A stretch of 64,000 nucleotides of DNA from Anisakis pegreffii (Eukaryota; Nematoda; Chromadorea; Rhabditida; Anisakidae), in the NCBI GenBank assembly GCA_035041965.1, contig JAPYMA010000008.1, forward strand, positions 1 to 64,000, written 5' to 3'. Each line of letters starts with the position of its first letter. Position 1 is the stretch's first letter. Of the stretch, positions 37,464 through 50,291 are shown one piece after another. A program made the translations under genes and the position numbers. Under the pieces are notes generated by a model. It saw only the letters and a program-made list of their open reading frames with translations, had not been told where the DNA came from and did no database searches.

Positions 37464-39007
37464 AGAAGAACAACGGTATAATGAAAATATTTTTGTTTAT
37501 TATTGTCATCGGTGCTGGAATAAAAATGTTTTATGATTGTATTGATCAGAATTCATAGAATGCAATGATGTTTGACAAGCACACTCCGCGATGGTTAATA
37601 GCAACGCATTAACTTGCCAGCTTTCTCAATCATTTTCACTTGATCGTTCGTTCCATATTGGACCCACTAAATCTCAGAATTTCAACACTTTGACAGGCAC
37701 AAGTCTGTTTGTTGATTCTCGAAAGAACTATAGTTCAACTTATGTTGCACAACTTCACGCGTTTTACTTACCCAATCAACATTAGGATGCAAATTCGATC
37801 TCATAAGCGCTAGAACAATCGCTTGTTGAGTGGAATGAATCAATGTTTCGAAATATTGGATCATTTCACGGATATCACATGCATAACATATATTTGGCGG
37901 AAACAGTAACAAATAATGGTGGTGAATGTGCTAGAATCAACAAAGTGAACACTGATTCATTCAAATAAGAAGAGTATTGCAGCTTCTACGACCCAATATT
38001 AACATTGAATCAATGATTTATTTAAATTGCAAATCTGAAAGTATACCAACTCAATAATAAGCATCACTAAGGCAAGCTTGCAGAAGCTATTTAAGTAATC
38101 TTCTCACATAATCATTTCTCATTAGTCTTTTATGTTACCTCTGACGTTGTTCGAGGAATATATAAAACGTAAATAGATGTAGAATTACAAGAAGATATCA
38201 CTGACGATCTACGGAAACGGGTTACCGAAGAACTTTTTATTGCACCGTGACTATTTTTAAGCACAATTTAAATCCAACCCTTTTTTTGGAAAAGAAATTG
38301 TGTGGTTTCTTCATCAAAAACACGTCTACCTCTAAAGAAAATCCTCAACTTGACCAGTTGATTGACTTTAATGAACCACATTTAAAATAACAATACGCCA
38401 AAGTGTTGTTTACTACAATGATGACGCGTCTCGAAATGAACACGGAAATGTTGACAACTCCGAAGTGTATGATATGGAAAGCTGAGACATGAGGAGAGTA
38501 ATTCGTGTACAAAAAAGCATGTTGGTTGCTAGGCTAGAGCAGAATGTAGACTTAGTTGGCTCTACATGATATCTATAATAGTTGAGAAATGAGCTTCTAC
38601 TATCCAATGCAACAGTTTCAGTTGAAAACACTTCATTTCAGTAATCACCGTTCCATTACTTAACTTCTAACAATCTAGAGAAGTACTCGGAAAAAGTTGA
38701 ATTATATGTGGAAAAAGTATAAGACGGGATGCAATCTATGGTATTTTAGACATGAACTTCTTGGCTACATAAACAACACCTCAACGCAAACGATAATACT
38801 GCCGCATGTTTCAATGATTCATTCCTTCAACAGATCAACATAAAATGGATGAGTGCAATCAACTGAGTGTCAACCAAATTCGGCATTTCATTGTTGCGAT
38901 GGAGGATTATTGTCTGGATTTGTATCTGGGTTATCTGAAAAGATGAAAGACAAATACATTCCGAACAAAATCAATGAAATAATCAAACATAACCCATCAA
39001 AAATGTT
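37464..39007. other. intergenic DNA between convergent LRR and SGT genes
   Basis: The first 60 bases contain the LRR gene's AATAAA (37519-37524). The remainder is AT-rich with short open frames that lack splice context. I found no clear AATAAA for the SGT gene on the minus strand just below 39008. Confidence 0.5.
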
Positions 39008-41618
39008 CTACAAAACAATAATCTGCTCTCCAAAAGTTTCAGTCAGTGAATATGCTATAAAGCTACCCGGTGGATTTGATCCAACGAACTGTCGCCGAAA
39101 CTGTTCAACTAATTCCGGATTTGCAGCTTGCATTTGACTTGCCAACTGAAACTTCAAAAAATTCAATTAGATTCAAATTAAATTCACATCTCAAAACCAT
39201 ACTCTTCAACAATTTCGACTATACCTGAATTCATTTTGACTATAACTGAATTTATGCACTAACAGAGAAATGACTTGACATGCAATCAAATGTACGCATG
39301 CCTAACCGAAACGACAAGCTGACAACATTTAAAGTTCACCAGTTAAGGGTCATCAAAAAAGAAAGAAAATCCTCAAAAACTGATCAAATACTCGTGAGTT
39401 GAACATCTATCGGATGAGTGCTACGATGCATGTTCCGGTCCTTCTCGCACGAAAAACGTCTGCTTTAAACTGAACGCCACAACAATACAGTTTAAGCGTC
39501 GAGCTTGAGCCATTTAGTTTAATTCGTATGAAAAAGATATGTGGTATGTGAAACGCTCAATTACAACAATGACGGTGAAATGATGATAATGAATGAACCT
39601 GATTCCCAATTTGAAGGAGACTGCTCAGTCCAGAAGCACCTCCCTCTCTGCCACTGGCACTAGGGTCCATCAAACCACTCATCAGCTGAGCCATTATGTT
39701 TTGAAGATTTGGATTTTGCATTAACTGTGAAGCCATCTGCATCATAGCTGGATTATTCAGCATCTCGGTCATATTCTGCATATTACCGCCAAATGGAAAC
39801 TAAAAACCCATTGTGATTTGTTGTTGTTGAACTGAATGAAATGGATCGTTAACAAAAATTATATTAACATAAGAAGATTGACTACATGGAGTCACTTAAA
39901 GATCACGCGTAATATCGAATCAGCAATGTGATCAGTTATCAATCGCTTCCATATTTTTCTGCTCAATACATTAATTCGATACAAATATCTGTAAAATTAT
40001 CTTACATCTGTAGTACCAAGTCCAGCTCCAGAAAGATCACTTACATCTGCAGTACCAAGTCCAGCTCCAGCGGCGGCTGCGGCTCCAGCACTGAATGCTT
40101 GCCTAGCAGCACTCTCCATTTCTTTCACTTTATCTTGAGCAATTTTCAAATTGTTCTTATAACTTTCTTGATTCGGATCCAATTCCAAAGCTTTTTTATA
40201 CGCATCAACTGCTTGTTCATATCTGTTTTGACATGATAACGCTAACCTAAATGGACATTGTGATTAGGTTTACACAATATTTCTTTACTCGAAACATCAC
40301 AGCATTAAAATGCTAGCACGAACTGATTCAAAATTCGTCTGCATCAACAACGACACAAATGATAAACGTCCAAAAAATGAAAATCATAAGCACTGTAAAA
40401 AATTGCAAGCAAATCATTGGCATGGATGTAGAATGCTAAAATAACTAAATCTGCAATTTGCACCAATGCATTCGCATATAATAATTCAAAAAAGATAAAT
40501 GATAAACATAAACAAAATTTTTTCTCACCCCATACGACCGTATGCTTTACTGTAATGAGGGTCCAGTGCCAAGGCAGTGCGACAATCTTGAATGGCCAAA
40601 TCGTATTGTTCCAAACGACAATAGGCAGCCGCCCTGAAACGATAAGTACAAATAAATTAACATAATGATGCAAATATTACCTTAAACACTCAGTTGAATT
40701 CAATAACAAAGTCGAAGTATTCCACAAATCATGTTATTCGGAACAAATGAGAGTTCACATGTTCATCGATGAAAATTCCACTTCAAAGAATCCCTGAGCT
40801 ATCTCACCTCTATTTTTAGCCACACGAAAGAATTAAAATATGACTCGCCTGTTACAAAAGTATGCCGGGTCCCTGTTGAGTTTGATAGCTTCATTATATT
40901 TATTAATGGCAGCATCGAATTCAGAGGCCTTCATGTGCGCATTTCCCTCTTCCTTGAGTTTATTAGCTTGTGCTATTTCAGCTTCAGTTGGTTCAGGTAG
41001 CGCCGTTTCACCCTGATAGTTACAGAAAGTAAGTATACAGAAAGAACAAAAAAGAACAGTGAAATTCAAGCGAATATAACTTCAAGTCAGCAAGACTCAT
41101 ATAAGCGCCAACTCAAACTCAAGTCAGTTGACTGTCATACTTTCAAGTCGATGAGACAGACGATCCAAAAAGAAAATCGAAAATTGATTTCAAAAAGAAA
41201 TACCGTTGGAAGACCTTCAGCAGCAACAAAAATATCGAGAAGCGGTTTCGATGGTTGGAAAGCATAATTGGCATCGGTGAGACCAAAAACTGATTCAAGG
41301 CATTGTACAGCAACTGAAAAATTGCACTTTCAGAACCAATGAACACCCAACTGAACATTACAATGAGACACTGCGAGTTTCATGTGATGACATCTTTTCC
41401 GATAAACTGACAAATGATATTGTATTCAACCGCTCATTTGTTGCCAAACAACTCTTACCTTCGAGTCCTTCAGTCTGGTCGTCGCTACACTGATCAACAG
41501 AAACTTTATGTCGAAGGAACTGAATGAACGAGACCACCAAGTTCTTCTCATCACTGCTGGCCACCGCCGAAGAGGTTTCAACGTTTGTTGCGTTAGATTT
41601 GGACGCTTCTTCACTCAT
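39008..41618 (-). CDS. sgt-1: SGT: small glutamine-rich tetratricopeptide-repeat co-chaperone
   Basis: Seven minus-strand exons: 41459-41618, 41204-41313, 40849-41012, 40529-40633, 40006-40246, 39599-39799 and 39008-39145, joining to 372 residues (human SGTA 313). Residues about 9-90 form the N-terminal dimerisation domain that binds Get4/Get5-type ubiquitin-like partners ([29 protein letters not shown]). Three TPRs follow ([75 protein letters not shown]), which bind Hsp70/Hsp90 tails. Next come an Ala/Gly-rich linker and a Met/Gln/Asn-rich C-terminus ([39 protein letters not shown]) that holds hydrophobic tail-anchored clients. Two oddities: the exon 3 donor is GC (GCGAGT), the only choice that keeps frame, and exon 5 ends in a 39-bp tandem duplication with two donors. 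The last exon extends some 25 residues beyond the usual end after [12 protein letters not shown]. Confidence 0.95.
40001..40078 (-). repeat. 39-bp tandem duplication doubling a splice donor in SGT exon 5
   Basis: Two copies (40001-40039 and 40040-40078) share 30 of their first 31 bases (CTTACATCTG followed by T/C and then AGTACCAAGTCCAGCTCCAG on the plus strand). In the gene's sense each copy contains GAT followed by GTAAG: the upstream donor is GAT|GTAAGT (exon would end at 40045) and the downstream one GAT|GTAAGA (exon ends at 40006). Both are phase 0, so they would give isoforms differing by 13 residues in the Ala/Gly linker. Confidence 0.85.
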
Positions 41619-43882
41619 CTCTATACAACCAAATTACCGCACAATTACCTCAACAATATCACTCAACCGAAACACTACACACAGCGCCGAACGAAATGAA
41701 CGATAGCTGCTTACGAGAAATAAATGAATAATCACATGAAATCATTGAATCAGCCATCGCCAATCCCAGGGCCCAAAATTGGCCCGCCTTCAATAACATT
41801 TGGCCCACCACATGAAATTGTGAATTTGATTCCAAAGGGATAAAAAAGAAAAGAAAAAAAGGTTTCAAATTATTCAGCTACTAAACTGAAAATTTTCGAC
41901 ACACAATTTCCTAACAGACAACTGACTGTGTCACCAACACATCTATTACCACCTCTGCATATAATCGAGAACGCAATTCAACCTTCTAAAGTGCTCTATT
42001 CCTCGAAACGACGGAATCATTACAAAAATCATCTCCGAATTTAACCCTAACCAATGATTTTCGAGAAAACTTCTCAACTATATTGGTCAACTAAATATCA
42101 CAAATATGTTGCTTTGAAGTTATCATGTTCGCTACGAACTGACCAACTTGAACCTCTGCTAGAAATAAATATTCTACAGAAAAGTGAGCAAGACTAAAAA
42201 ATCATTTTTGTCACTAAATTGATTTCATGCTCAGCTCGATTCGAACCCAACCGCGAAGTTCTTCATCCATTCTATCTAGAACAAAACCTCACAATGGATA
42301 TCGTTACTTAGCAGTGATGATTAATAAGGGAAAATCACTTCTGTGCAGCCCGTAAAATGTCTTTCATTCCAACGTTTCGGCGTTTAACATCGTCATCAAC
42401 AGAGGAATGAGCAAGCAAAAAACGGCTCTGCTTATACAGCTAAAACATCCAAATCTCCATAAGTGATATTCAGGATCAGTACACAGATACTAAATTTGCA
42501 AATTGTGTGAGGAAAATTACGAAGACAAGATTATAGCACTTACGTAGAAGATATTGTTACATGGAAATGCGCATATAAGGATTAAATTATGAATTTCATG
42601 ACCTCAACCAGTTCCATCCGTTTACTGATATATTACTACTACCGGAATACGTTTTCTAAACGTGCTGCTGAAAACCGCGAGCATTATGACCTCAACGGTT
42701 GTTATATCCGAGCCAATTACAGCACCTCCCACTAAGTTTAATCTGCACATTAAATCAAAACTTATTTTTCTTCATAACCTTACTCATAATCTTTTTGTAA
42801 TCCGTGAACTGATCCGGTATATCGCTCACGAAGGTCAGCTACATGAAAAGAGATGCTCATTGCTCTCCCCATTCCTTCCTTGACGATCTATCAAAACGAA
42901 CATGTATTATGCGTTACGCACAAGTGATTTCCCCTTATTAATCGTTATTACCAAGAATCACCTCCACTATACGCATAACATTGGGATTGATAAGTGATGT
43001 TGTTTTCGAGATTGTAATTGGAACATAAAAAAGGAAATATTGGAAAATTGTAATTCCATTGACAACTTATATTGACTTTATAAATAATTATATTGGTGAA
43101 AAGTACCATTAATTAGATCACAAAGATCTTCAATAACATTAAATGATCATTTATTGAATTCAGAAGAAAAAGCTCAACACGAATATACCAATAATTAATG
43201 GAAATTGTTCACCTCAATCAAATGAATATACAAATAATCAACAATACTGCGAATTCATCAACAATCAATTCACAATTTAACGAATACTTCCGCAATTACG
43301 CATGTCCAACACCCTATATTCCTATAAGAAATCAAGATTCATGCGTTCAGGCCAATGCTTTAAAACAAACTCATCTCAATTTTCTCTATCAATACGTCTA
43401 AGCCACAACCCAAACCTGACTAGTGATTCATTAATGCCACCGTTCCACAAATTATATTAATCATGTATATCCATATAGAATGCCTCATTAGCAAATGCAA
43501 ATCAGTAAAAAAATACGTTGATGATGACATCAATAATCAAATTCAAGATTATTTTCCATTTCAAAGAATTCATCTTCACAGCTACCGAACAACTGTGATC
43601 CCTCACCATCTGGACAAACAGACTGAACCTGAAAAAAGACAGTTTTTATGCGACGACATGATATGTAGCTTACACCTGAACTCTGTTTCATCGAAACAAA
43701 ACTTCATTACGATTAACACAACTCTGAAAACATAAAAGAATAATGATTCAGTACATAAACTGATGCTGAAACATTTTGTACTTTCTTCATTAATTCATAG
43801 CGCGAGTGCTATTAAAAACAAACAATAATCACACATGAACCAATTGAAAAGCAACGCAATTCACTCCAAATAATCAAAACGT
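41619..43882. other. SGT promoter region and intergenic DNA
   Basis: About 2.3 kb between the SGT start and the stop of protein B. There is no supported exon. A short GGCCCAAAATTGGCCCG-like palindromic stretch lies near 41769-41785. A GATTCGAACCC sequence near 42238 mimics a tRNA B box but has no cloverleaf around it. Confidence 0.5.
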
Positions 43883-46730
43883 TTACTTTCTTTGGCCAGG
43901 AAAATCAACCGATAATATAAAATTGCTCACATCTTGCGTTTCTGGTGTCTCGCCTTCAAACTCCTGCGACTGTCCTTCATCGCGTAACTGTGACCTTGTA
44001 AATTTGGCTTTTTTGCGAGATGAACTTTTCATTTCGGTCACATATCTCTCAACATATTTTTGCACTGCTTCTTTAACCGTATTTTCCATATCAGAGCACA
44101 ATGGACGTACCATTGTGTCTTCAGATTTGATTTCAGTTGTTGTCATTTCTGAAAAAAAGTGATGATTATCAATGGTTCCATGTGTACTTACTGACAACAT
44201 GTAGTTCACTCTTCCATTCAAATAAAGTAACGCTCACTTTGTTCAGTCGTGGTTTCACTACTTTCCACTGTGATTTGTCGCGGATAGACCTTCTTGAAAA
44301 CGGTCTCGCTTTGATTACCTTGATATTCTTCGGTATTCGAAGTACCGATTTGTTTTGCTTGCTCAATTCTCCTATGACTGTCAACCGCATGAGGAGCACA
44401 CTTGCTTTGTAATACCTAAACGCTATCAAAATAGACACTGTTCAATTGGTGAAAATTTTAACACGTCCATATTTTCAGAGAACAGATTTTGCTAATTTAT
44501 AAAACACTTCATTTATCCCTGATGAACCTTATTGAAAAATACTAATAGTAAAACTTATGAATATGATAAGAATAAATCAAACATACACTGGTAAACACAA
44601 AATTTTGAAAGAAGTTTATATCAAATGAAGATGGAGATAATGTTCAAGAAAATCAAAATAAAATACCTCAGATACACCAACACCGTTTGAAATTTGTTCA
44701 CGTAATGCGCTCAAATCGATTGTTTTCTCAAGTTGTTCCAGTTGTTTTTCGCCGTCAAGTTCTTTACACGAACGTAATACCTTCTCCATCATACGCTGCT
44801 GCTTGACGGTAAGTGTTGCGTCATGACAAACAATCCCTTCATTACGCATTTCTTCACCCAGTGCTTTCAAAAAACTGTCACGATTGTAACGAAGATTGTA
44901 ATTTGTTACCTGAATCAACACAACAAATTCATTGCAGCAAACTCGACCGCGACAATAAAATACAAATATTTATTTCACATTTAAAGGACTTCTTTCACTA
45001 TTATGATTAGCGCGATTTAAGTTCTCATATCATGAAACTAGGCACATGCATTAAGTTGACATCATGATTTGTACAAAAAAAAATTAGACTTAGTATCATT
45101 ACCAATAACAAAGATGATTTTGAATTAAGGTAAAAGTGAACAGAACCTATTAGGACTTTCAGAGTTACTCATATTCGAATCGACGTAAACACATGAAATC
45201 ATATCAAGATGACGATAAACACTCACAAATGCATCCCATGCTGAACCACAACCCAGCCGGACTGGTTTCCTCCAATCGAGCTTATCGAACATACCCGGTC
45301 GCCGCAGCATCCACGGTTCAAACGGTGATGCCTCACCTCTCCTGAACGACAAAAACAAAACTATTGCATAGTCTTAACTTTTTAGAATCATTCATAGTTA
45401 GTAAAATGATTAAATACACATACTTGTCCGAAACAGAACAGACACTTGCACGCATCATCTCTTCTTTCTTTGCTTTATCTTTCTTCAGATTCTCATGGCA
45501 TCTTTCAGCAAAATCCGCGACATACTAAAACCAAATGAAACATTCAGTGACACATCTAGATCTCCAAATAATTTCGAATCTAAGCCGCTAACTTGAATGA
45601 GAAAACGAATATCTTTTTTTTTCACACTTTTTTTGACAGGTCTCATCAAAAGGAGAGATTCGCTTCGACGTGTGAATCGATCCAGAAGAGTGATCATTCG
45701 ATAACATAAATTCAAATTCGAATGGACGTAAATGCATCGAATTTATGGATTCATCGTTTCTATCAACATTCGCAACCTCGATTAACGGAAACAATAAAGA
45801 AGCCTTGAAATAAACTGCGGTCTTCGGAGAGTTGGGCTCGTACTGCTTGACTTTTAGTCACTCTATTCAATTCATCAATATCTTACTCCTGAAGAATTCA
45901 TACTGCTCAAATCTATTTTAAATGACACATACCTCCTCATCATCCATTGCAAATGAGTCAGTCGGTGCAGACGATGATGATGTCTGAAATGAATTTTAGT
46001 AGACAACAAATAAAAACACAATTAAGCAGTTCAACTGCGTCGGTTGCTAGGCATTTCTGTTGGAAAGGTTGATGGTACAAGAACTGTGAGGTATTTTCGA
46101 AATCTGAATATCGATTGATATGAGAACATCATGAATCTCTCCGCTAAAAATAATACACTTCAAATGAATACCTCTCGTTCTTAAAGTCTGCTAGTGAACA
46201 CATATTAAAATACTTTCCTAAAAACAATTAAAGTGCTTTCTGATAACGACTTTCAAACTTTCACTCATGCACTTCACTAAATTTGATTTATTTATTTTTT
46301 TCAAAACGAGTTGCCTTTTCAATTGAAACGAAGTGAACAAATAAATAAATATCCTCACCTGGGCGACAAATTTTTTGAGACTTCTAATCTGTTTTGGTAG
46401 AAGGACACCATCTGGATTGAACTCATTTGCTGAGTGATGCGATGAAGTTGGAATATCGGTTGTTGGCTTGAATTCTGCCTGATTACTTGAAACCTGTTGG
46501 GAGGGGGAATTAGAATTTGATAATACGGAACTGTCCATTGCAGACAACGATGAAATGTTCTTCATCGAATCAGCTGCAGCTTCCTTTTTAGTATCCACTG
46601 TTTCACTGTGGTCGATTTCATCATCGATTACAACAACACGCATCGGAGCCTCAACTTCGCCACACTTATCGCCTTCATACTCCTTCAAACGTTTGCCATT
46701 CTTGAGTTCAGTATCATTCGAACTATTCAT
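43883..46730 (-). CDS. unrecognised protein B, second cistron of an operon-like pair
   Basis: Seven exons join in phase to about 441 residues: 46359-46730, 45933-45983, 45424-45524, 45227-45341, 44667-44909, 44238-44415 and 43883-44148. The ATG at 46730 lies two bases after an ATCATGCAG acceptor. The N-terminal third is Ser/Asp/Glu-rich and probably disordered. The middle is more ordered: YVADFAERCHENLKKDKAKK (helical, charged), FEPWMLRRPGMFDKLDWRKP, GCGSAWDAF, then NLRYNRDSFLKALGEEMRNE and a helical QQRMMEKVLRSCKELDGEKQ. The C-terminus has a basic SSSRKKAKF cluster that could act in nuclear localisation and ends VDFPGQRK. I recognise no domain. The repeated successful phase joins and sustained coding composition support a real gene. 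An alternative model would join it to protein A upstream using an acceptor at 46701, but the stop and spacing favour two cistrons. Confidence 0.7.
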
Positions 46731-46868
46731 TGCTGCATGATAATTTCTAATCGTTGTTGTGATTTTACAATATCTCCAAAAAGACAACTACATTTTACTC
46801 GTAATATTGAAGTGACAAAAAACAGCCTGTTAGTATGATTATTAATTAATCAGTGTATTGAGTGCCGA
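46731..46868 (-). promoter_or_regulatory. operon-like intercistronic region with trans-splice acceptor
   Basis: Protein A stops at 46869 and protein B starts at 46730, a 138-bp gap on the minus strand, almost the same as the 136-bp gap of the plus-strand pair at 8856-8991. In the sense direction the gap ends TTATCATGCAG followed by CA and the ATG, an acceptor placed for spliced-leader addition. Confidence 0.5.
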
Positions 46869-49800
46869 CTACAAAATTAATGTAAAAAAATGATCAGTTG
46901 AAATCACCATTTGAGAAAGAATCGTTTCATCAGATGGCATTTTTTCGGAAGTGTTTGTTGCAGATGATTCGATGGTACTTCGAGCTGTTGAGGTCAGTGA
47001 AGGACTAGGTAATTTCTGCTGACCAGACGAATCATTCGCTTCGTTTCCTTCACAATATTTCACTGATGACGATGAAGCTAATACCTTATCTGATGAATCG
47101 ACACCAGTGATTGAATGCACGACATCACTGCCGATCGAATTGATTGTTGTCATCAAATGCTCAGAATTACAACCTGTTTTCAGATGTGAACATTCATTAC
47201 TGTCAATGTTCGATGCCGTTGCATTCGAAACATGTGCCATCGTTGATGATCGAATTGTAGGTGATCGTTCAGCAGTACTCATATCTGGTAACATCGAAAA
47301 TGATGTGGCTTGAGGGGGATGTTCAAATGAAGTCAACACACAGCTGTTTGCATCTATCGCCGAAGTGTTCGTAGCGATTGTGGTGTGATGATCGCTGAGT
47401 GTTGCTGGCACTAGAATTGTTTGTGAACGAGAATTCGAACTGCTATTCACGGACGAAACACTCTTGCTGCAAACAACTTTTGACGGTGGTGCTGCACACT
47501 TATTCGCAGCACTTTCCGATGATGAGACACAAGACGACGACGCAACACTTGTGGATGAAACTGGTGACGGACATTCGCTACTACCTCTCGTTGCACAACC
47601 TGATGATACTGGTGTTTCACTCCTTCCGGAAACCTTGAAAACAGTTAACATTGGTGGATGATCATCACGTGTAGTTTTCAGAAGGTGTGAACGAAGCAGG
47701 TAATGTGGTTACGATAACAAACCGAAAGGCCATCATCAACGATTGACGACGTATCGGCGAGATGCACACGCTTCCTCTTTCTACGTCCATGTGAACTGAC
47801 CGTACTCGCATTTGACGACGTATCTACTGCTTTCTTAGGTTTCTATAAAATGACAGAGCATTCACGATGCACTGATGGAAGAAGCTAAAATATGACTACC
47901 TCATAGAAATACTGGAATCAAATAATGCATGTCCAATGAACACGAAAAAAATACCTTTCTGATTTGTCCAAGTAAGCATAATTCATGAGATCCTTCTGTA
48001 TCAAAAAACATTGGATAGAGATGATGATATTGCTTCGGTAATAAATGAATTTGAGGTAATGGGATAAAACCGGCTTGCTCTTGTTCTTCAGTACGTTTTG
48101 TCCAAAACACATTATTCGGCATGTCGATCGGAAAAGTACACGTCTGCGAAGGAAAGAAAAAAAAATTATATCAATCGATTCAAGAGAATAAACATTGGGT
48201 TCAAAAGCTACTTACTAGAATACACAGTTATAGTCTACAGATTGATACCATCATTGTTATAACAAATTTTACGAGCCGGAATGAAAAGAATGAACTGAAT
48301 ACGTACTCCTTTCGATATGCCCTTGCACATCCACATCACCCGTTGATATCGAACACCATCCTCCACAAAATGCTCCAAATCTAGTGCCTCCAAACGATCC
48401 GGACACCGTGGACATTTCAAAATGCCCAAGTCAGGCAGCTGTATCCAGATGTAAATTAGTGAACAAAGAACACAAAGAAGTCAGCAACTTTTGTGCGGAT
48501 AAAACATAACTTATGTCCACGTATTTCCACTTCTACGGACCTAGACAGGCAAGCGCAAAGATATTTTAGTAGACTGAATCGAGGTTCATATAATATCTGA
48601 GCAACTGGTAAGACAAGAGAAGTGCTGTGGATTGTTCAAGAGAGGAATGCAAATTATCTGCACAGAATAGATTCAAAAACTAACCAACTTGAGAAAGGAA
48701 TAATCCTCATTTTATAAACGTACGGATTCGAAATCAACAGACAATACGAACATTAACTCAATTTGTCAATGAAAAGAAAAGACAAGACAAGGAGTGAGTT
48801 TAGCGACTCGAATAAAATGTTATAATAATTCTTACACGAGTTTCTCCTCTCATCTGAGAAAAGAGCATATTTGTGAGATCGTCCAAATTTGCGTATCGAT
48901 TATTCATTCTCATATGATCCCCTACTAGTCATTCATCTGCAATCATTGCAAGAATCATCAATGAGGAGATCACTGAGTCAAACGATAACGCTTTTAGATG
49001 TGGCTGATGTAGATCAAATTATTATCAAAATGGACAGACTTCGTATTTTGTATAAGCAGCTGACTCACAACCACTACTAAATTTGACAAAGGAGATTAAT
49101 ACAGCAGCGATGTCATCAGTGAATTATTATTTCTACTCTTAGTATGAAACTGAAACAGAAAATAAACGTCATCAACAGATCTAGAATTACCACAGTGACA
49201 CATCTTGACTCTTTGCTTCATCATCAAATTAAAACCAAACAAATAGTTCGAAAATCAAACCTCCATTTAAGAAGTAAACAAGCAAACCAGCTCGAACTGA
49301 TGTCAACTTTTCTTCCTACTGAACACTGCTTATAATCCCACCTTGCTTTCGCATCCCTTTCACAACGTCACTCCTAAAAACGATTTGTCCACCGTCCAAA
49401 ATCTATCTCCAATCAACGTTCAGGTGGTGTAGGACGACAACGCCAACCGACAGCTTCGCACGCGCGTGACACACAGATAGACGGAGAGCTAGGTCCAGGA
49501 CAACCAGCTCCGTGACTAGTTCCACCCCGACAAATGACACCGCTCAAGTCTATGATAACCCGCAAACCCTATCCATATCACTACTGATTAGCAGGGATTA
49601 GTTAAGGAGCTGATTGTCGGTCACCCGAGAGAGAAGGAGCAGTCGCATTGTGCTGCTGTGAATCGGACGTTTTTATTACTTTCTTGCCGAAGACAACTCA
49701 AAACATGCACCTTAACAGAACAACACATGAAGCTTGCATAGAATTACATCCGCATTTGAGACGTACGAAAAGTTGCGGACAATGTCCTACATCATTGAAA

Positions 49801-50291
49801 GTGGGATAGATCAGCAATTTCAAGTTAGCTGTATGTTTACGTTTGACCATCAAGCAAATGATCCATCCCTTCACACTCTCTGTTAGCAAAGAAGCGTATA
49901 CCTTGTTGGTAAAAAATCAGTAATTACAGGGAAAATAATGTAGCAGTAGAAGTAGATCAAGAGTACCAAGCACTTTTAATTGGCTTGTATGCTTAGGTTT
50001 GCTCAGCAACGTGTAACATTTTTAATATCAACGCATACAACAGATTCTCAGCTATCAAAGAAATACCTTTCTCAAAGATAGATAAAAATCATTTGACAAG
50101 ATATAGGAAAAATTCAAATCATCGTTCTATTGGTGAACTATTCGTTTGATTTGCAGCAAGCTCTACTTACGAAAGTGATGCTTTTCTTCATTCATTCCAT
50201 CTAGTTTCCAACAAACAGAACACAAAATCTGCGAAAAGTGCGCAAGATATGTTGCCGTCCTAAAATTGCTTCGAAAATTCACGTTCAACAT
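46869..50291 (-). CDS. unrecognised protein A: Cys-rich N-terminus, Ser-rich C-terminus
   Basis: Exons 50171-50291, 49725-49879, 48307-48438, 47955-48143, 47723-47842 and 46869-47633 join in phase to about 493 residues. A 12-nt micro-exon at 47900-47911 with good flanking sites could add four residues. The first half has paired cysteines suggestive of zinc binding: CSVC, LKCGC, then KCPRC and WMCKGISKGTC, followed by TFPIDMPNNVFW and HLLPKQYHHLYPMFFDTEG. The second half starts with a basic cluster (GRRKRKR) that looks like a nuclear signal and continues as a Ser/Thr-rich, probably disordered tail of some 250 residues. I do not recognise the family; a zinc-ribbon chromatin or transcription factor would fit the features but is only a guess. 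It starts 349 bp after SPCS1 on the same strand, so it may be in the same operon. The start Met at 50291 follows a TTCAAG acceptor-like site. Confidence 0.65.
49413..49568 (-). other. GC-rich cysteine-rich exon-like block inside an intron of protein A
   Basis: On the minus strand, after an ATATGGATAG acceptor, an open frame of 51 codons plus a stop runs with markedly higher GC than its surroundings. It has regular cysteines: GVICRGGTSHGAGCPG, then SICVSRACEAVGWRCRP. It starts in phase 0, the phase in which the preceding exon of protein A (49725-49879) ends, so it could be an alternative last exon. It could also be part of a nested gene or a relic of an extracellular-type domain. Upstream on the same strand an ATG near 49650 opens a short hydrophobic run, but no clean model links the two. 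Confidence 0.35.

Noticed and set aside
42200..42300. A tRNA-like B-box sequence (GGGTTCGAATC on the minus strand)
   Set aside because: No A box, anticodon arm or pairing T-stem can be built around it, so it is not a tRNA gene.
46359..47633. A single gene joining proteins A and B through an acceptor at 46701
   Set aside because: It is formally in phase, but the stop at 46869, the 138-bp spacing and the acceptor two bases before an ATG fit two cistrons better. It is not excluded.
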